A stretch of DNA of 64,000 nt from Dickeya lacustris (GCF_029635795.1 NZ_CP114280.1:1860001-1924000), one strand, 5' to 3'; shown: positions 1 to 12,521, counted from the first letter of the stretch. The notes: a model not told the origin generated them from the letters alone. Numbers and translations: made by a program.

Positions 1-204
1 CCCCGCTGGCGCGGGGAACACGTTCCTGGAGTGACGGTGTAGGCCCAAGAAACCGGTTTATCCCCGCTGGCGCGGGGAACACCGCCGCATACGGAGCAAT
101 TGGCTCTCCCGTATCGGTTTATCCCCGCTGGCGCGGGGAACACAATTTTTACGTGAAGTTTTGTTGTAATCATAGCGGTTTATCCCCGCTGGCGCGGGGA
201 ACAC
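1..204 (-). CRISPR. Type I-E CRISPR array, leader-proximal end (continues beyond the window)
   Basis: One truncated repeat (1-21) and three complete 29-bp repeats (54-82, 115-143, 176-204) are separated by 32-bp spacers (22-53, 83-114, 144-175). The 29/32 geometry and the CCCCGC-TGGC-GCGGGG hairpin core are those of type I-E (Cascade) arrays. In the usual I-E orientation the repeat begins GTGTTCCCCGCG and ends AAACCG, which here is the minus strand. Transcription therefore runs leftward, and 176-204 is the newest repeat beside the leader. All complete repeats look identical. No cas gene is in the window. Confidence 0.97.
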
Positions 205-310
205 TCTAAAAGTATATACTTGTTTTCTAATGACTTTTAAAGCCTGAAAAATTCCACCAACTTTTTTATGTTGTTAAAGAGCGCTAACTTATTGATAAAT
301 AAAGACCGTA
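205..310 (-). promoter_or_regulatory. CRISPR leader (AT-rich)
   Basis: This AT-rich segment directly adjoins the terminal repeat on the side from which the array is transcribed, as expected for the leader carrying the crRNA promoter and the adaptation signals. The right boundary is approximate. The rest of the gap, up to yhbQ at 410, shows no gene. Confidence 0.7.
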
Positions 311-409
311 ATGTACCTCACCCGCCGCCACCGATGAATGGCGTCAAACGGGCAGCCTTTATCGGCCTGTCACCGTAAAATAGGCGCTAAACCACGAAAA
401 GGAAATGAC

Positions 410-712
410 GTGAACAGCAGCGACAGCATATGGTTCTTATATCTGCTCCGCACCGAGGCCGGGGCGCTCTACACCGGTATCACTACCGATGTGGCGCGTA
501 GACTGGCGCAGCATCAGGCCGGTAAAGGCGCGCGGGCCTTGCGGGGGAGAGGGCCGCTGACGCTGGTGTATCACTGTGTAGCGGGCGATCGCTCAACGGC
601 GCTGAAATGGGAATACCGCCTTAAGCAATTGAGCAAGCAGCAAAAAGAAAGGCTGGTGCAACACCAGCCTGCAACACTTAGCGAGTTTTCACCGCTGTTT
701 AGAAACGATTAA
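410..712 (+). CDS. yhbQ: GIY-YIG nuclease family protein YhbQ
   Basis: Small single-domain GIY-YIG protein. The motif appears as FLYLL...LYTGITTD near the N-terminus, followed by the conserved RR..QHQ and GxGA..LRG segments. The family has a nuclease fold and is linked to DNA damage or mismatch handling in E. coli, but the role is not settled. I chose the GTG at 410: an AAGGA ribosome-binding site sits just upstream and the resulting 100 aa equals the E. coli length. An upstream in-frame start at 338 would add 24 unconserved residues. Its 3' end overlaps the convergent yhbS by 14 nt. Confidence 0.92.
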   Translation: MNSSDSIWFLYLLRTEAGALYTGITTDVARRLAQHQAGKGARALRGRGPLTLVYHCVAGDRSTALKWEYRLKQLSKQQKERLVQHQPATLSEFSPLFRND

Positions 713-1202
713 ACGGTTCGGCATATTCCACCAGGCCGCTGGTGCCCTGAAAATGGTTATCCGCCAGCGGATAGACCTGAAAATCCGCCTCACAACCGAG
801 CCAGCGACAATGGAGCTGTTGCGCTGCCGCTGGCACAAAGCCGAAGCGCGCGTAGTAATTAGGATTGCCCAGCACCACCACGGCGGTATACCCGAATTCA
901 TTGAGCGCATCCAATCCTTCATACACCAGTTGCTCGCCAATCCCCTGACAACGGTGCGCCTCGTCAACCGCCATCGGCGCCAGTGCAACCCATTGCCGGT
1001 CTTCCCCTGCCAGCGTTACCGGGCTGAATGCGGCATAACCTATCACGCCGCCCTCATCGTCGGTGGCAACGATACCCAGCGTCAGTTGGCCATCCTCACG
1101 CAGTTGCTGAACCAGCTCGGCCTCAGCACTGGTGGGAAACGTGCGCCGTAACAATGCATCAATGCCGGGTGCATCTACCGGAATTTCGACACGAATCAGC
1201 AT
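699..1202 (-). CDS. yhbS: GNAT-family N-acetyltransferase YhbS
   Basis: 167-aa GNAT acetyltransferase, the same length as E. coli YhbS. The acetyl-CoA binding motif A (RxxGxG) is seen around residues 84-89, and a YYARFGF motif lies near 116-122. The physiological substrate is not evident from the sequence; the E. coli protein has been linked to anaerobic/biofilm physiology but I do not assign a substrate. The start ATG overlaps the end of ubiT by 7 nt (ATGCTGA), so the two are translationally coupled in one minus-strand operon. Confidence 0.92.
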   Translation of the reverse strand: MLIRVEIPVDAPGIDALLRRTFPTSAEAELVQQLREDGQLTLGIVATDDEGGVIGYAAFSPVTLAGEDRQWVALAPMAVDEAHRCQGIGEQLVYEGLDALNEFGYTAVVVLGNPNYYARFGFVPAAAQQLHCRWLGCEADFQVYPLADNHFQGTSGLVEYAEPFNRF

Positions 1203-1720
1203 GATACCGGCACGTGCGCGCCGACTGGCTGCGCACCCTCCTGTAAACCAGCGGCGATAAACCCGGCCAGCTGTAGCAAACCGGTACGCAGCGGCGCAGG
1301 CATGTTCTCAAGCTCAATGGCATCCATCAAATTTTTCACATACAGCCCAAGCTCGGTGTCACCCTCAATGCGCAAACGACGCTGGAAAAACAGCGTGTCC
1401 GGGTCTTCAAGACGCGCAGCAATCAAAATCAGGTCGTTGGCATTCGCGCTAAAGCTGACATCCGCCAGCGCATTATGGCTGATAGCCAGACGCTGATTAC
1501 GCAACGTCACAAACCACTGCAAACCGATATCCTGTACTTCAACGCGCAACCAGCGCCCATCCAGAAAATCCAGTTCCCCCTCTTCCAGCGCCTGACGAAA
1601 CTGCCATTCCAGCAGTTGCTCCAGCACCCGACGTTGCAGGAAAAAAGGCGTTAACGTTAACGGCTTACTCAGTAAGCGCGGCCCTTGACGCACAATCTGT
1701 GCCCGTAGTTTTTCCAACAC
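1196..1720 (-). CDS. ubiT: Ubiquinone biosynthesis accessory factor UbiT (SCP2 domain)
   Basis: SCP2 sterol-carrier-like protein, formerly YhbT. In E. coli it is required with UbiU and UbiV for oxygen-independent ubiquinone synthesis, binding the hydrophobic quinone intermediates. The conserved block DPDTLFFQRRLxIEGDTELGL is recognisable. I chose GTG 1720: a GAGGAG ribosome-binding site lies 7 nt upstream and the 174-aa product matches the E. coli length. The longer frame starting at 1768 would place that Shine-Dalgarno inside the gene. It is divergent from ubiUV across a 320-bp control region. Confidence 0.93.
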   Translation of the reverse strand: MLEKLRAQIVRQGPRLLSKPLTLTPFFLQRRVLEQLLEWQFRQALEEGELDFLDGRWLRVEVQDIGLQWFVTLRNQRLAISHNALADVSFSANANDLILIAARLEDPDTLFFQRRLRIEGDTELGLYVKNLMDAIELENMPAPLRTGLLQLAGFIAAGLQEGAQPVGAHVPVSC

Positions 1721-1944
1721 TGGCCTACTCCTCATAAAGCGATACTGTCTGACCGATATGGCCCTCATTTTGCCACATAACAGGAAACGGGCAGCACGGG
1801 TCTACATCAATAAAAAGCGCCAGACCGGTGTTTTTCGCTTCACCTCGCCCTGCCCGGCAGACCGACAACCACCACCCAACGGGGTAAATTTAGCCTGTTA
1901 TTCAGCAAATCACGAACCGAAACGCCCGGTAATCCCCTTTTATG

Positions 1945-1958
1945 CTGGTTTAAATCAA
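1945..1958. promoter_or_regulatory. Candidate FNR site in the ubiT/ubiU divergent control region
   Basis: The sequence CTGGT-TTAA-ATCAA matches the FNR consensus TTGAT-N4-ATCAA with a perfect right half and 3 of 5 positions in the left half. It lies about 90 bp upstream of ubiU in the 1721-2040 divergent gap. In E. coli these genes act under anaerobiosis and FNR control is known, so the location fits, but the site is called by eye only. No gene is seen in the rest of the gap. Confidence 0.45.
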
Positions 1959-2040
1959 AGTTAACGGGGATTCGCTTCACTAAGATTCGCTTTTATTGCC
2001 AACAGGCCCGCTGCCAAGGCCGATATGAAAGGATGTAACC

Positions 2041-3039
2041 ATGGAATTGCTTTGCCCCGCCGGGAATTTACCGGCACTGAAAGCTGCCGTCGATCAGGGT
2101 GCCGACGCGGTGTACATCGGGCTGAAAGACGATACCAACGCCCGCCACTTCGCTGGCCTGAATTTCACTGACAAAAAATTGCAGGAAGCGCGCGATTACG
2201 TCCATCAGCATCAGCGTAAACTGCATATCGCTATCAATACGTTTGCGCACCCTGATGGTTACTCACGCTGGCAGCGAGCCGTGGACACCGCCGTACAAAC
2301 GGCCGGGGCAGATGCGTTGATTCTGGCTGATTTGGCCATGCTGGAATATGCCGCCGAGCGCTACCCGGGCGTTGAACGGCACGTTTCAGTGCAGGCATCC
2401 GCCACCAATGAGCAGGCGATTCGCTTCTATCAGCGCCATTTTGACGTCGCACGGGTGGTGTTGCCGCGCGTACTCTCGATTCATCAGGTGAAACAGCTTG
2501 CGCGTACCAGCCCGGTGCCGCTGGAAGTGTTTGCCTTTGGCAGCCTGTGCATTATGGCCGAAGGACGCTGTTATCTGTCGTCCTATTTAACCGGCGAGTC
2601 CCCAAATACCGTGGGGGCCTGCTCGCCAGCACGTTTTGTCCGCTGGCAACAAACCGAGCAGGGGATGGAATCTCGTCTGAATGATGTGCTGATAGACCGT
2701 TATCAGGATAACGAAAATGCGGGTTATCCCACCTTGTGTAAGGGTCGCTATCTGGTTGATGGCAAGCGTTATCACGCGCTGGAAGAACCCACCAGCCTCA
2801 ACACGCTGGAGTTGCTGCCGGAACTGATGGCGGCCAATATCGCCTCGGTAAAAATCGAAGGTCGCCAGCGCAGCCCGGCCTACGTTAGCCAGGTGACAAA
2901 AGTCTGGCGTCAGGCGATCGACCGCTGTAAAGCCGATCCGGCCCATTTCAGCGCCGCCCCACAATGGATGGACGCGCTCGGCGCGCTCGCAGAAGGCACA
3001 CAAACCACACTGGGCGCTTACCACCGTCAGTGGCAGTAG
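2041..3039 (+). CDS. ubiU: O2-independent ubiquinone hydroxylase subunit UbiU (U32 family)
   Basis: 332-aa U32 peptidase-family protein, formerly YhbU. With UbiV it forms the heterodimeric 4Fe-4S complex that hydroxylates ubiquinone precursors without oxygen, using prephenate as oxygen donor. The four cluster cysteines are present at 170, 177, 194 and 233 (SLC, GRC, GAC, TLC), one position offset from E. coli. The SLCIMAEGRC motif is intact. A ribosome-binding site AAAGGA precedes the ATG. ubiV follows after 12 nt, so the two are co-transcribed. Confidence 0.96.
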   Translation: MELLCPAGNLPALKAAVDQGADAVYIGLKDDTNARHFAGLNFTDKKLQEARDYVHQHQRKLHIAINTFAHPDGYSRWQRAVDTAVQTAGADALILADLAMLEYAAERYPGVERHVSVQASATNEQAIRFYQRHFDVARVVLPRVLSIHQVKQLARTSPVPLEVFAFGSLCIMAEGRCYLSSYLTGESPNTVGACSPARFVRWQQTEQGMESRLNDVLIDRYQDNENAGYPTLCKGRYLVDGKRYHALEEPTSLNTLELLPELMAANIASVKIEGRQRSPAYVSQVTKVWRQAIDRCKADPAHFSAAPQWMDALGALAEGTQTTLGAYHRQWQ

Positions 3040-3051
3040 CGGGAGAACACA

Positions 3052-3930
3052 ATGAAATATTCACTAGGCGCACTGCTTTACTACTGGCCAAAAGCTGACA
3101 TTGAGGCTTTCTATCACGCCGCCGTTACCAGCAGTGCCGATATCATCTATCTGGGTGAGACGGTGTGCAGTAAACGGCGCAGCATGAAAGTAAACGACTG
3201 GCTCGCCTTAGCGCGTGATGTCGCGCGCAGCGGCAAGCAAGTGGTTATCTCCACGCTGGCGCTATTGCAAGCCCCCTCTGAACTCAATGAGCTACAACGC
3301 TATGTGGAAAACGGCGAGTTTCTGCTGGAAGCCAACGATCTCGGTGCGGTTAATATGGCCGCCGAGCGCGGTCTGCCGTTTGTCGCCGGACATGCGCTGA
3401 ATTGCTACAACGCCTATACCCTGCGCTTGCTGCACAAACAGGGCATGATGCGCTGGTGTATGCCCGTCGAGCTGTCGCGTGATTGGTTGCAACACCTGCT
3501 CAATCAATGTGATGAACTGGGCTTTCGCCATCAATTCGAGGTGGAAGTGTTGAGTTACGGCCATCTGCCGCTGGCCTATTCCGCCCGCTGTTTTACCGCC
3601 CGTTCGGAAAACCGCGCCAAAGACGAATGCGAAACCTGCTGCATCCAGTATCCACAAGGACGCCAGATGCTGTCGCAGGAGAATCAGCAGGTGTTTGTGC
3701 TCAACGGTATCCAGACTCAGAGCGGTTACTGCTATAACCTCGGTAATGATTTGGCATCCATGGACGGGCTGGTGGATATCGTGCGCCTGTCACCGCAAGG
3801 GCCTGACACGCTGGCGATGCTGGATCGCTTTCGCGCTAACCAGCACGGCGAAAACCCGCTGACGCTTGAAAATCAACACGACTGCAACGGCTACTGGCGG
3901 CGTCTGGCCGGGCTAGAGCTGGTGGAGTAA
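3052..3930 (+). CDS. ubiV: O2-independent ubiquinone hydroxylase subunit UbiV (U32 family)
   Basis: 292-aa partner of UbiU, formerly YhbV. The cysteines that ligate its 4Fe-4S cluster in E. coli (39, 180, 193, 197) are all found at the same positions here, in TVC, ARC and DECETCC contexts. A GGGAG Shine-Dalgarno lies in the 12-nt gap after ubiU. Function, in anaerobic quinone hydroxylation, follows from the family. Nothing unusual is seen. Confidence 0.95.
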   Translation: MKYSLGALLYYWPKADIEAFYHAAVTSSADIIYLGETVCSKRRSMKVNDWLALARDVARSGKQVVISTLALLQAPSELNELQRYVENGEFLLEANDLGAVNMAAERGLPFVAGHALNCYNAYTLRLLHKQGMMRWCMPVELSRDWLQHLLNQCDELGFRHQFEVEVLSYGHLPLAYSARCFTARSENRAKDECETCCIQYPQGRQMLSQENQQVFVLNGIQTQSGYCYNLGNDLASMDGLVDIVRLSPQGPDTLAMLDRFRANQHGENPLTLENQHDCNGYWRRLAGLELVE

Positions 3931-4077
3931 TGCCGGGCTAATAAACGCCAGATTCATTGAGGCTATCAGGACGATGCGCACGCATCGTCCGTTATCTGCC
4001 GTAAAGACAGCGTAACATCTCATTCGTGTTTATTTTCAACTGACCCGTTCAGCTTTCTAACCTGATGAGTGACGCTT

Positions 4078-5097
4078 ATGACCGCTAACGTTCCTTTCTC
4101 GCTGCTCGATTTGGCGCCCATTCCACAGGGCAATACCGCCCGTGATGCATTCCACCATTCTTTGGATCTCGCGCAACACGCGGAAAACTGGGGATACCAG
4201 CGCTACTGGCTGGCGGAACACCACAACATGACCGGCATCGCCAGCGCCGCAACCTCGGTATTAATAGGGTATATTGCCAGCGGCACACAACACATCAAAC
4301 TGGGTTCCGGCGGGGTAATGCTGCCAAACCATGCGCCGCTGGTGATTGCCGAACAGTTCGGTACGCTCGAATCGCTTTATCCTGGCCGGATTGAACTCGG
4401 GCTGGGACGCGCACCGGGCACTGACCCGCGCACTATGCAAGCACTACGCCGCCATCTGCACACCGATCTTGACGATTTCCCGCGCGATGTCGCCGAATTG
4501 CAGCGTTATTTCGCCGCCGCCCAACCCGGCCAGCCGGTACAGGCGGTGCCAGGGCAAGGGCTGAATGTCCCTCTCTGGCTACTCGGCTCCAGCCTCTACA
4601 GCGCACAGTTGGCCGCCTCAATGGGGTTGCCGTTTGCCTTTGCCGCTCACTTTGCCCCGGATATGCTGTTGCAGGCGTTGCAACGTTACCGCGACAATTT
4701 CCAGCCCTCCGCGCAACTGGAAAAACCGTACGCGATGGTGTGCGTTAATGTCATTGCAGCCGAGAGTGACCGCGATGCCCGCTTCCTGTTCACCTCGCTA
4801 CAACAGCAGTTCATCAACCTGCGTCGCGGTACGCCAGGGCCGCTGCCTGCGCCGGTAGAGTCGATAGAGGCATACGGCTCGGCAAGCGAACAGTACGCGG
4901 TAGAGCAAACGCTACGCCTCGCGGTGATAGGTGCCCCCGCAACCGTACGACACGGCCTGCAAACCTTGCTAAGGGAAACACAGGCCGACGAGCTGATGAT
5001 TAACGGCCAGATCTTTGACCATCAGGCGCGGTTGCGTTCTTTTGAACTCATCGCTCAGTTACAGCCAGAGGTGATACGCCCGTCTCGTCTTGTTTGA
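4078..5097 (+). CDS. yhbW: Luciferase-like monooxygenase family protein YhbW
   Basis: About 339 aa, a bacterial-luciferase-type (LLM, FMN-dependent TIM barrel) flavoprotein resembling E. coli YhbW over its length ([48 protein letters not shown]). The family oxidises small substrates with reduced FMN; the substrate of YhbW is unknown. I prefer the ATG at 4078 over the GTG at 4069 because it matches the homologue N-terminus. It ends at a bidirectional terminator shared with deaD. In E. coli mtr lies between these two genes; here it is absent. Confidence 0.92.
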   Translation: MTANVPFSLLDLAPIPQGNTARDAFHHSLDLAQHAENWGYQRYWLAEHHNMTGIASAATSVLIGYIASGTQHIKLGSGGVMLPNHAPLVIAEQFGTLESLYPGRIELGLGRAPGTDPRTMQALRRHLHTDLDDFPRDVAELQRYFAAAQPGQPVQAVPGQGLNVPLWLLGSSLYSAQLAASMGLPFAFAAHFAPDMLLQALQRYRDNFQPSAQLEKPYAMVCVNVIAAESDRDARFLFTSLQQQFINLRRGTPGPLPAPVESIEAYGSASEQYAVEQTLRLAVIGAPATVRHGLQTLLRETQADELMINGQIFDHQARLRSFELIAQLQPEVIRPSRLV

Positions 5098-5115
5098 CGC
5101 CACATCATAGACATA

Positions 5116-5142
5116 AAAAAACCAGCCCGAAGGCTGGTTTTT
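5116..5142. terminator. Bidirectional rho-independent terminator, yhbW/deaD
   Basis: A 7-bp stem ACCAGCC (5121-5127) / GGCTGGT (5132-5138) with a CGAA tetraloop is flanked by an A-run on the left and a T-run on the right. It can terminate both convergent transcripts. Confidence 0.9.
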
Positions 5143-5162
5143 CACATCAATAGCGGTTGCTA

Positions 5163-7064
5163 TCAGGCATCGTTAAAACGGCGCGGCGCACGCTGCCCGT
5201 CACGATTACCACGACGCTCACCACCGCCTTCGCGACGCTCGCCGCTAAACGGGCGACGGCCATTGCCAGCGCGTTCGCCAAAGTTACGGCCACCGCGTTC
5301 ACTGCGTTCGCCACGCTCACCACCTTCACGACGCTCGCGACGCTCATGCGGCTGTGCATCGCCCAGCAGTTGCATGTTCATCGGCTTGTTCAGAATGCGG
5401 GTACGCGTGAAATGCGACAGCAATTCACCCGGCATGCCTTTTGGCAGCTCGATGGTCGAGTGGGACGCAAACAGCTTGATGTTACCGATGTAACGGCTGC
5501 TGATATCCCCTTCATTGGCAATCGCACCGACGATGTGGCGCACTTCAACACCGTCATCACGGCCTACTTCAATGCGATACAGCTCCATCTCGCCCACATC
5601 ACGACGCTCGCGACGTGCCGGACGCTCGTCGCCACGCTCACCGCGCGGGCCACGATCGTTGCGATCGCCACGGTCATTACGCTCGCCACGACGCTCGAAG
5701 CGATCGTCACGCTCACGGAATTCACGACGCGGACGTGCCGGCGCATCCGGCGGCAGGATCAACGGACGTTCGCCCTGTGCCATCTTCAGCAGTGCAGCAG
5801 CCAGCGTTTCGACATCCAGCTCATCCGACGGCTGCAATTTCGCCAGCAGCGCACGGTATTGATCCAGATCGCTGCTTTCCAGTTGCTGCTGTACCTTCGC
5901 GGCAAACTTCGCCAGACGGCGCTGACCTAACAGCTCGGCATTCGGCAGTTCCACTTCCGGGATGGTCAGCTTCATGGTGCGCTCAACGTTGCGCAACAGG
6001 CGACGTTCACGGTTTTCCACAAACAGCAACGCACGGCCAGCACGACCCGCACGACCAGTACGGCCGATACGGTGTACATAGGATTCTGCATCCATCGGGA
6101 TGTCGTAGTTCACCACCAGGCTGATACGCTCAACATCCAGACCACGAGCGGCAACGTCGGTTGCGATCAGGATATCCAGACGGCCATCCTTCAGGCGTTC
6201 CAGCGTCTGCTCACGCAGCGCCTGGTTCATGTCACCGTTCAGCGCGGCGCTGTTATAACCGCTGCGCTCCAGCGCTTCGGCCACTTCCAGCGTGGCGTTT
6301 TTAGTCCGCACGAAGATGATCGCTGCATCAAAATCTTCCGCTTCCAGGAAACGGATCAGCGCTTCGTTCTTACGCATACCGTATACCGTCCAGTAGCTCT
6401 GGCTGATATCCGGGCGCGTGGTCACGCTAGACTGAATACGCACTTCCTGCGGATCGTTCATGAAACGACGCGTGATGCGGCGAATCGCTTCCGGCATGGT
6501 CGCAGAGAACAACGCGGTCTGATGTTCAGCCGGGATCTGCGCCATGATGTTTTCCACATCTTCAATAAAGCCCATACGCAACATTTCGTCGGCTTCATCC
6601 AGTACCAGACCACTCAGGTTAGAGAGATCCAGCGTACCGCGTTTCAGGTGATCCAGCAGACGGCCCGGCGTACCGACAACGATCTGCGGCCCCTGACGCA
6701 GGGCGCGTAACTGCACGTCATAACGCTGGCCGCCATATAAAGCCACCACGTTAACACCCTGCATGTGCTTGGAGAATTCGTTACAGGCTTCAGCAACCTG
6801 CACCGCCAGTTCACGGGTCGGTGCCAGCACCAGCATTTGCGGTGCTTTCAGGTCAGCCTTGATGTTATTCAACAACGGCAGAGAAAACGCCGCTGTTTTG
6901 CCGCTACCTGTCTGGGCCATACCCAGCACATCACGGCCATTCAATAAATGGGGAATACATTCCGCCTGAATCGGGGACGGTTTTTCATACCCCATGTCAG
7001 ACAGTGCATTCAAAATAGGAGCAGACAGCCCCAAGCTAGCAAAAGAGGTTTCAAACTCTGCCAT
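5163..7064 (-). CDS. deaD: DEAD-box ATP-dependent RNA helicase DeaD (CsdA)
   Basis: 633-aa cold-shock RNA helicase acting in 50S ribosome assembly and mRNA decay. Visible motifs are the Q motif (PSPIQ), Walker A AQTGSGKT (50-57), DEAD (156-159), SAT (187-189) and motif [15 protein letters not shown], followed by the DbpA-like RNA-binding domain and a basic Arg/Gly/Glu-rich tail. The ATG lies 12 nt after the stop of the small yrbN frame, with the Shine-Dalgarno overlapping that stop, which suggests translational coupling. Several long plus-strand frames over this gene are shadows of its Arg-rich codons. Confidence 0.97.
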   Translation of the reverse strand: MAEFETSFASLGLSAPILNALSDMGYEKPSPIQAECIPHLLNGRDVLGMAQTGSGKTAAFSLPLLNNIKADLKAPQMLVLAPTRELAVQVAEACNEFSKHMQGVNVVALYGGQRYDVQLRALRQGPQIVVGTPGRLLDHLKRGTLDLSNLSGLVLDEADEMLRMGFIEDVENIMAQIPAEHQTALFSATMPEAIRRITRRFMNDPQEVRIQSSVTTRPDISQSYWTVYGMRKNEALIRFLEAEDFDAAIIFVRTKNATLEVAEALERSGYNSAALNGDMNQALREQTLERLKDGRLDILIATDVAARGLDVERISLVVNYDIPMDAESYVHRIGRTGRAGRAGRALLFVENRERRLLRNVERTMKLTIPEVELPNAELLGQRRLAKFAAKVQQQLESSDLDQYRALLAKLQPSDELDVETLAAALLKMAQGERPLILPPDAPARPRREFRERDDRFERRGERNDRGDRNDRGPRGERGDERPARRERRDVGEMELYRIEVGRDDGVEVRHIVGAIANEGDISSRYIGNIKLFASHSTIELPKGMPGELLSHFTRTRILNKPMNMQLLGDAQPHERRERREGGERGERSERGGRNFGERAGNGRRPFSGERREGGGERRGNRDGQRAPRRFNDA

Positions 7065-7076
7065 GTAAACTAAGCC

Positions 7077-7136
7077 TCACTTCAAAATGGCGGCCAGTCT
7101 ACATAACTTGTCGAGAAAATACTCAATCATTTTCAT
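7077..7136 (-). CDS. yrbN: Small leader peptide YrbN upstream of deaD
   Basis: A 19-codon frame starts ATGAAAATG and encodes MKMIEYFLDKLCRLAAILK. It ends 12 nt before the deaD start and its stop overlaps the deaD ribosome-binding site. E. coli has a small protein YrbN at exactly this place that contains the same LCRLAAI core. Here the protein is shorter than the E. coli form. The likely role is coupling to deaD translation (inference). Confidence 0.75.
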   Translation of the reverse strand: MKMIEYFLDKLCRLAAILK

Positions 7137-7244
7137 TGAAAAGTGTGAACCGGCTCAAATTGGATTAAAAAGCGAACAACAAAGCCTCGCCCGCTAAGGC
7201 GATAAAGAAATCATCATGATCTCAGGCTGAAAGGTGTTCGTCAG

Positions 7245-8129
7245 CTATTGCTGGTCCGATCCTGATAGGTCGTCTTGCTCTTGGCCTAACTGCGCCAATT
7301 CCAACAATGCATAGCGGTGCTCAACAAAATTGTGAACATTGTTAGCAACCGTCAGCTTGAACAACGCCTCGGCGGTGTTCTTGTCCCCCAGACTTAGGTA
7401 GTGCTTACCTAAATAGAAGTCAGTTTCACTGAGATGCTCGGCGAGCGAAGTGTTATCCTTAGCTTCTTCCTGAATCCGCTGCATCAAGGTTTTCTCGTTG
7501 ATGTAGCCCAGGTAGAATTCGACAATCGTCCATCCCCACACACCTTTCTTTGCCCCCTCGTAGCGTTCTTTTAACGCCGATTTGGCCTTCTCGGGATTGA
7601 TTTCTCTCTCCACCAGATAAAGCCACAGGGAACGGAAAGGATCATTAGGATCGTCGCGATAAAACGCTAGCAGATCATCCTGCGCCAACAGGTAGCGACC
7701 GCCGTAGTACAAAGCGATGCCCCGATTCAAACGCGCATAATTGTAAGTTGGATCAAGCTCTAATACAGAATCAAACGCTTCATAGGCAGCATCAAAATTG
7801 CCTGCCTGCGTCAAATAAATGCCGAGATAATTAAATACCTCCGGCATATCAGGGCGGATAGAGAGCGCTTGTGAAAAATCATTTCGCGCCAATGCCCGCA
7901 ACCCGAGGCTATCATACAGCACTCCGCGCTCATATAACAGCTGTGCCCGCTCATCGGGAGTAATTGCCCGGCTCGCCAGAATTTGTTCCATGCGTGCCAG
8001 AATGACTTCCTGTTGCAACGTAGGCTGCAACGGGACGGCCAGCAATGCATCTTTGCGCCAATCCGTGTTGCTGCATCCTGCCAGCATGATTGCTGTCGCA
8101 ACATAACACCAGCGCAAGAAAGGCTTCAT
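7245..8129 (-). CDS. nlpI: Outer-membrane lipoprotein NlpI (TPR protein)
   Basis: 294-aa lipoprotein with a signal peptide and lipobox LAGC (residues 16-19, lipidated Cys19), followed by tetratricopeptide repeats (for example [28 protein letters not shown]). In E. coli it scaffolds murein hydrolases and presents the endopeptidase MepS to the protease Prc. The length matches the 294 aa of E. coli. It lies downstream of pnp and upstream of yrbN-deaD, as in E. coli. Confidence 0.96.
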   Translation of the reverse strand: MKPFLRWCYVATAIMLAGCSNTDWRKDALLAVPLQPTLQQEVILARMEQILASRAITPDERAQLLYERGVLYDSLGLRALARNDFSQALSIRPDMPEVFNYLGIYLTQAGNFDAAYEAFDSVLELDPTYNYARLNRGIALYYGGRYLLAQDDLLAFYRDDPNDPFRSLWLYLVEREINPEKAKSALKERYEGAKKGVWGWTIVEFYLGYINEKTLMQRIQEEAKDNTSLAEHLSETDFYLGKHYLSLGDKNTAEALFKLTVANNVHNFVEHRYALLELAQLGQEQDDLSGSDQQ

Positions 8130-8211
8130 TTCCCACTCCCGAAGACAAACATTGGATGAACATCCTGTCCCCGACTGCTCAGTATAAGGATATCCGTTCC
8201 TTATAATACAC

Positions 8212-8239
8212 GCAGCTCCTTCACTCTGTAAGGAGCTGC
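8212..8239 (-). terminator. Stem-loop between pnp and nlpI
   Basis: Perfect 10-bp stem GCAGCTCCTT (8212-8221) / AAGGAGCTGC (8230-8239) with an 8-nt loop just downstream of the pnp stop. It lacks a clean U-tract, so it may act as an mRNA 3'-end stabiliser or an attenuating terminator rather than a strong stop. Confidence 0.55.
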
Positions 8240-8256
8240 CAATCGATTATCCGTTA

Positions 8257-10378
<2,122 letters not shown>

Positions 10379-10474
10379 AATACTATCCTTTACCTGAGGA
10401 ATACACGGCGTCAGCGATTGATTACGTCAGACACAGTGAAACCAGTTAAATACCCGATCCTGCCACTACATCCT

Positions 10475-10532
10475 CGCGACTAATGACAAGCCTCACACTG
10501 CCATTGGCAGATAATACTTCTCATTAGCCGCG
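10475..10532 (-). promoter_or_regulatory. pnp 5' leader stem-loop (putative RNase III target)
   Basis: In the untranslated leader of pnp, CGCGACTAATGA (10475-10486) pairs with TCATTAGCCGCG (10521-10532) with one G-U pair. A nested hairpin CTGCC/GGCAG lies at 10498-10510. E. coli pnp is autoregulated through RNase III cleavage of an equivalent leader stem followed by PNPase digestion. Position and architecture fit; the functional assignment is by analogy. Confidence 0.7.
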
Positions 10533-10602
10533 CGAATCGCTGTAATAACGGATCATTTTTGCAACAGCAATACATTACTCTGTTTTGCTGGCACTTCCTA
10601 GA

Positions 10603-10630
10603 AGAAAGGGGCCAAAAGAGGCCCCTTTCT
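10603..10630 (-). terminator. rpsO intrinsic terminator / 3' stabilising hairpin
   Basis: An 11-bp perfect stem AGAAAGGGGCC / GGCCCCTTTCT with a 6-nt loop lies 16 nt downstream of the rpsO stop and is followed on the minus strand by TTCT. It corresponds to the E. coli rpsO-pnp intercistronic terminator, which is partly read through into pnp. Confidence 0.8.
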
Positions 10631-10646
10631 CCTGAAACTCGTCGAA

Positions 10647-10919
<273 letters not shown>

Positions 10920-11095
10920 TTACTCCAAATTATAGATAATATAGAAACAGGTGCCGATCTCTAATTCAGCGACCCGGGATTTAAGCCGCGCCATTTTACT
11001 CTTAGCCCACCCCAATCGCAAGGCGATACGGCATCTAAACACGCCAGAGCGCGCCTTTTCAGATAGATGGCTGTAGCGCAGCGACAAGCATGTTA

Positions 11096-12052
11096 TCAGG
11101 CAACGACCTGGGAGAAATTCTCGACGACTAACCGACGGGGCGCTACGCGACCTTCATCATCAATTTCGCCCATACCGATAAACTTGCGGGATTCACCTTC
11201 GGTAATACGCACCATGCCTTCTACAGGCGCCCCCGGCGCACGCACCGCCTGACCGAGTTTTAAATAACCTGCGACAACAGAAGATAAGTTAACCTCGGCA
11301 AATGCCTGTACTGCGGTATCCATCGGCAACAGTAAGTCATCCAGCAGTTCGCCAACGGGACGTTCCTGAGTCACGGCCTGCTCGTGCAGCGCTTGCAACT
11401 GTGCCAGCGTCACCATCCGTGCCGTCGGGTATGTTGCAACCTGCAAACGACGCAAATAGATAACATGCGCGCCGCATCCCAGCTTTTCGCCCAGATCGTC
11501 AATAATGGTACGAATGTAAGTGCCTTTTGAGCAGTGAATCTCAAGCTCCAGCTCATCCCCTTCCCAGCGAATGAACAGTAGCTCATATACCGTAATATCA
11601 CGCGCATCGCGGGGTACAACCATACCTTGACGCGCATACTCATACAGCGGGCGGCCTTCGTACTTCAAAGCCGAATACATGGAAGGCACTTGCTGGGTAT
11701 GGCCACGAAAACTGTCTAACGCCAGCATCAGCGCATCGTTATCAAATGTGACTGGACGCTGGGTTATCAGATTACCATCCGCGTCTGAGGTATCCGTCCG
11801 TTGACCGAGACGGGCAATGACGCGATAACGTTTATCTGCATCCAACAAGTATTGGGAAAATTTTGTCGCTTCACCGAGACACACCGGCAGCATACCGGTT
11901 GCCAGTGGGTCAAGCGCCCCGGTATGCCCGGCTTTGTTGGCATTAAACAGGCGTTTCACCTTTTGCAGCACATCATTTGATGATGCACCCTGCGGTTTAT
12001 CTAACAACAGTACGCCGTGAATATCCCGGCCACGACGACGAGGACGAGACAT
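11096..12052 (-). CDS. truB: tRNA pseudouridine(55) synthase TruB
   Basis: 318-aa pseudouridine synthase that makes U55 in the T-loop of tRNAs. The catalytic aspartate is Asp48 in [13 protein letters not shown], and the family blocks [12 protein letters not shown] and [12 protein letters not shown] are present, with a C-terminal PUA-like part. The start codon overlaps the rbfA stop (TAATG), showing translational coupling in the nusA-infB-rbfA-truB operon. Confidence 0.97.
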   Translation of the reverse strand: MSRPRRRGRDIHGVLLLDKPQGASSNDVLQKVKRLFNANKAGHTGALDPLATGMLPVCLGEATKFSQYLLDADKRYRVIARLGQRTDTSDADGNLITQRPVTFDNDALMLALDSFRGHTQQVPSMYSALKYEGRPLYEYARQGMVVPRDARDITVYELLFIRWEGDELELEIHCSKGTYIRTIIDDLGEKLGCGAHVIYLRRLQVATYPTARMVTLAQLQALHEQAVTQERPVGELLDDLLLPMDTAVQAFAEVNLSSVVAGYLKLGQAVRAPGAPVEGMVRITEGESRKFIGMGEIDDEGRVAPRRLVVENFSQVVA

Positions 12053-12447
12053 TAGCCCTCCTGCTCATCATCAGCAACATGGCGCTGCGCATCACGCCTG
12101 ACGACATTTGTCACCAGATTTGACATTCTCATCCCTTCCACCAGCGAGTTATCGTACGAGAAGGTCAATTCAGGTACGACACGCAACCGCATTGCCTTAC
12201 CCAGCAGCATACGAATAAAGCCGGAAGCATCCTGCAACGCCTTGATTCCCACTCTAATTTGTTCCGGCTCATTGTCATTAAGAAACGTAACAAAAACCTT
12301 GGCATAAGCCAGATCGCGAGACACTTCGACACCGGATACCGTCGCCATACCAACACGCGGATCTTTCACCTCGCGTTGAAGGATAATGGCTATCTCTTTT
12401 TGCATTTCCTGCGCCACACGCTGCGTGCGGCTGAATTCTTTCGCCAT
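12052..12447 (-). CDS. rbfA: Ribosome-binding factor A
   Basis: 131-aa RbfA (133 in E. coli), a KH-fold protein that binds the pre-30S subunit and assists 16S 5'-end maturation, important in the cold. It begins [20 protein letters not shown], as in the family. It sits between infB and truB and overlaps truB by one base. Confidence 0.97.
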   Translation of the reverse strand: MAKEFSRTQRVAQEMQKEIAIILQREVKDPRVGMATVSGVEVSRDLAYAKVFVTFLNDNEPEQIRVGIKALQDASGFIRMLLGKAMRLRVVPELTFSYDNSLVEGMRMSNLVTNVVRRDAQRHVADDEQEG

Positions 12448-12521
12448 GATGAATCCTCAGGGAAAAAGCGGGGGGCTCTCGGCCCCCCAGCATGAAAACA
12501 TCAGGTACGTGCTAGCACGTA

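Noticed and set aside
5157..5930. 257-codon Thr/Ala-rich frame opposite the deaD tail
   Set aside because: Low-complexity reverse reading of the Arg/Gly/Glu-rich DeaD C-terminus.
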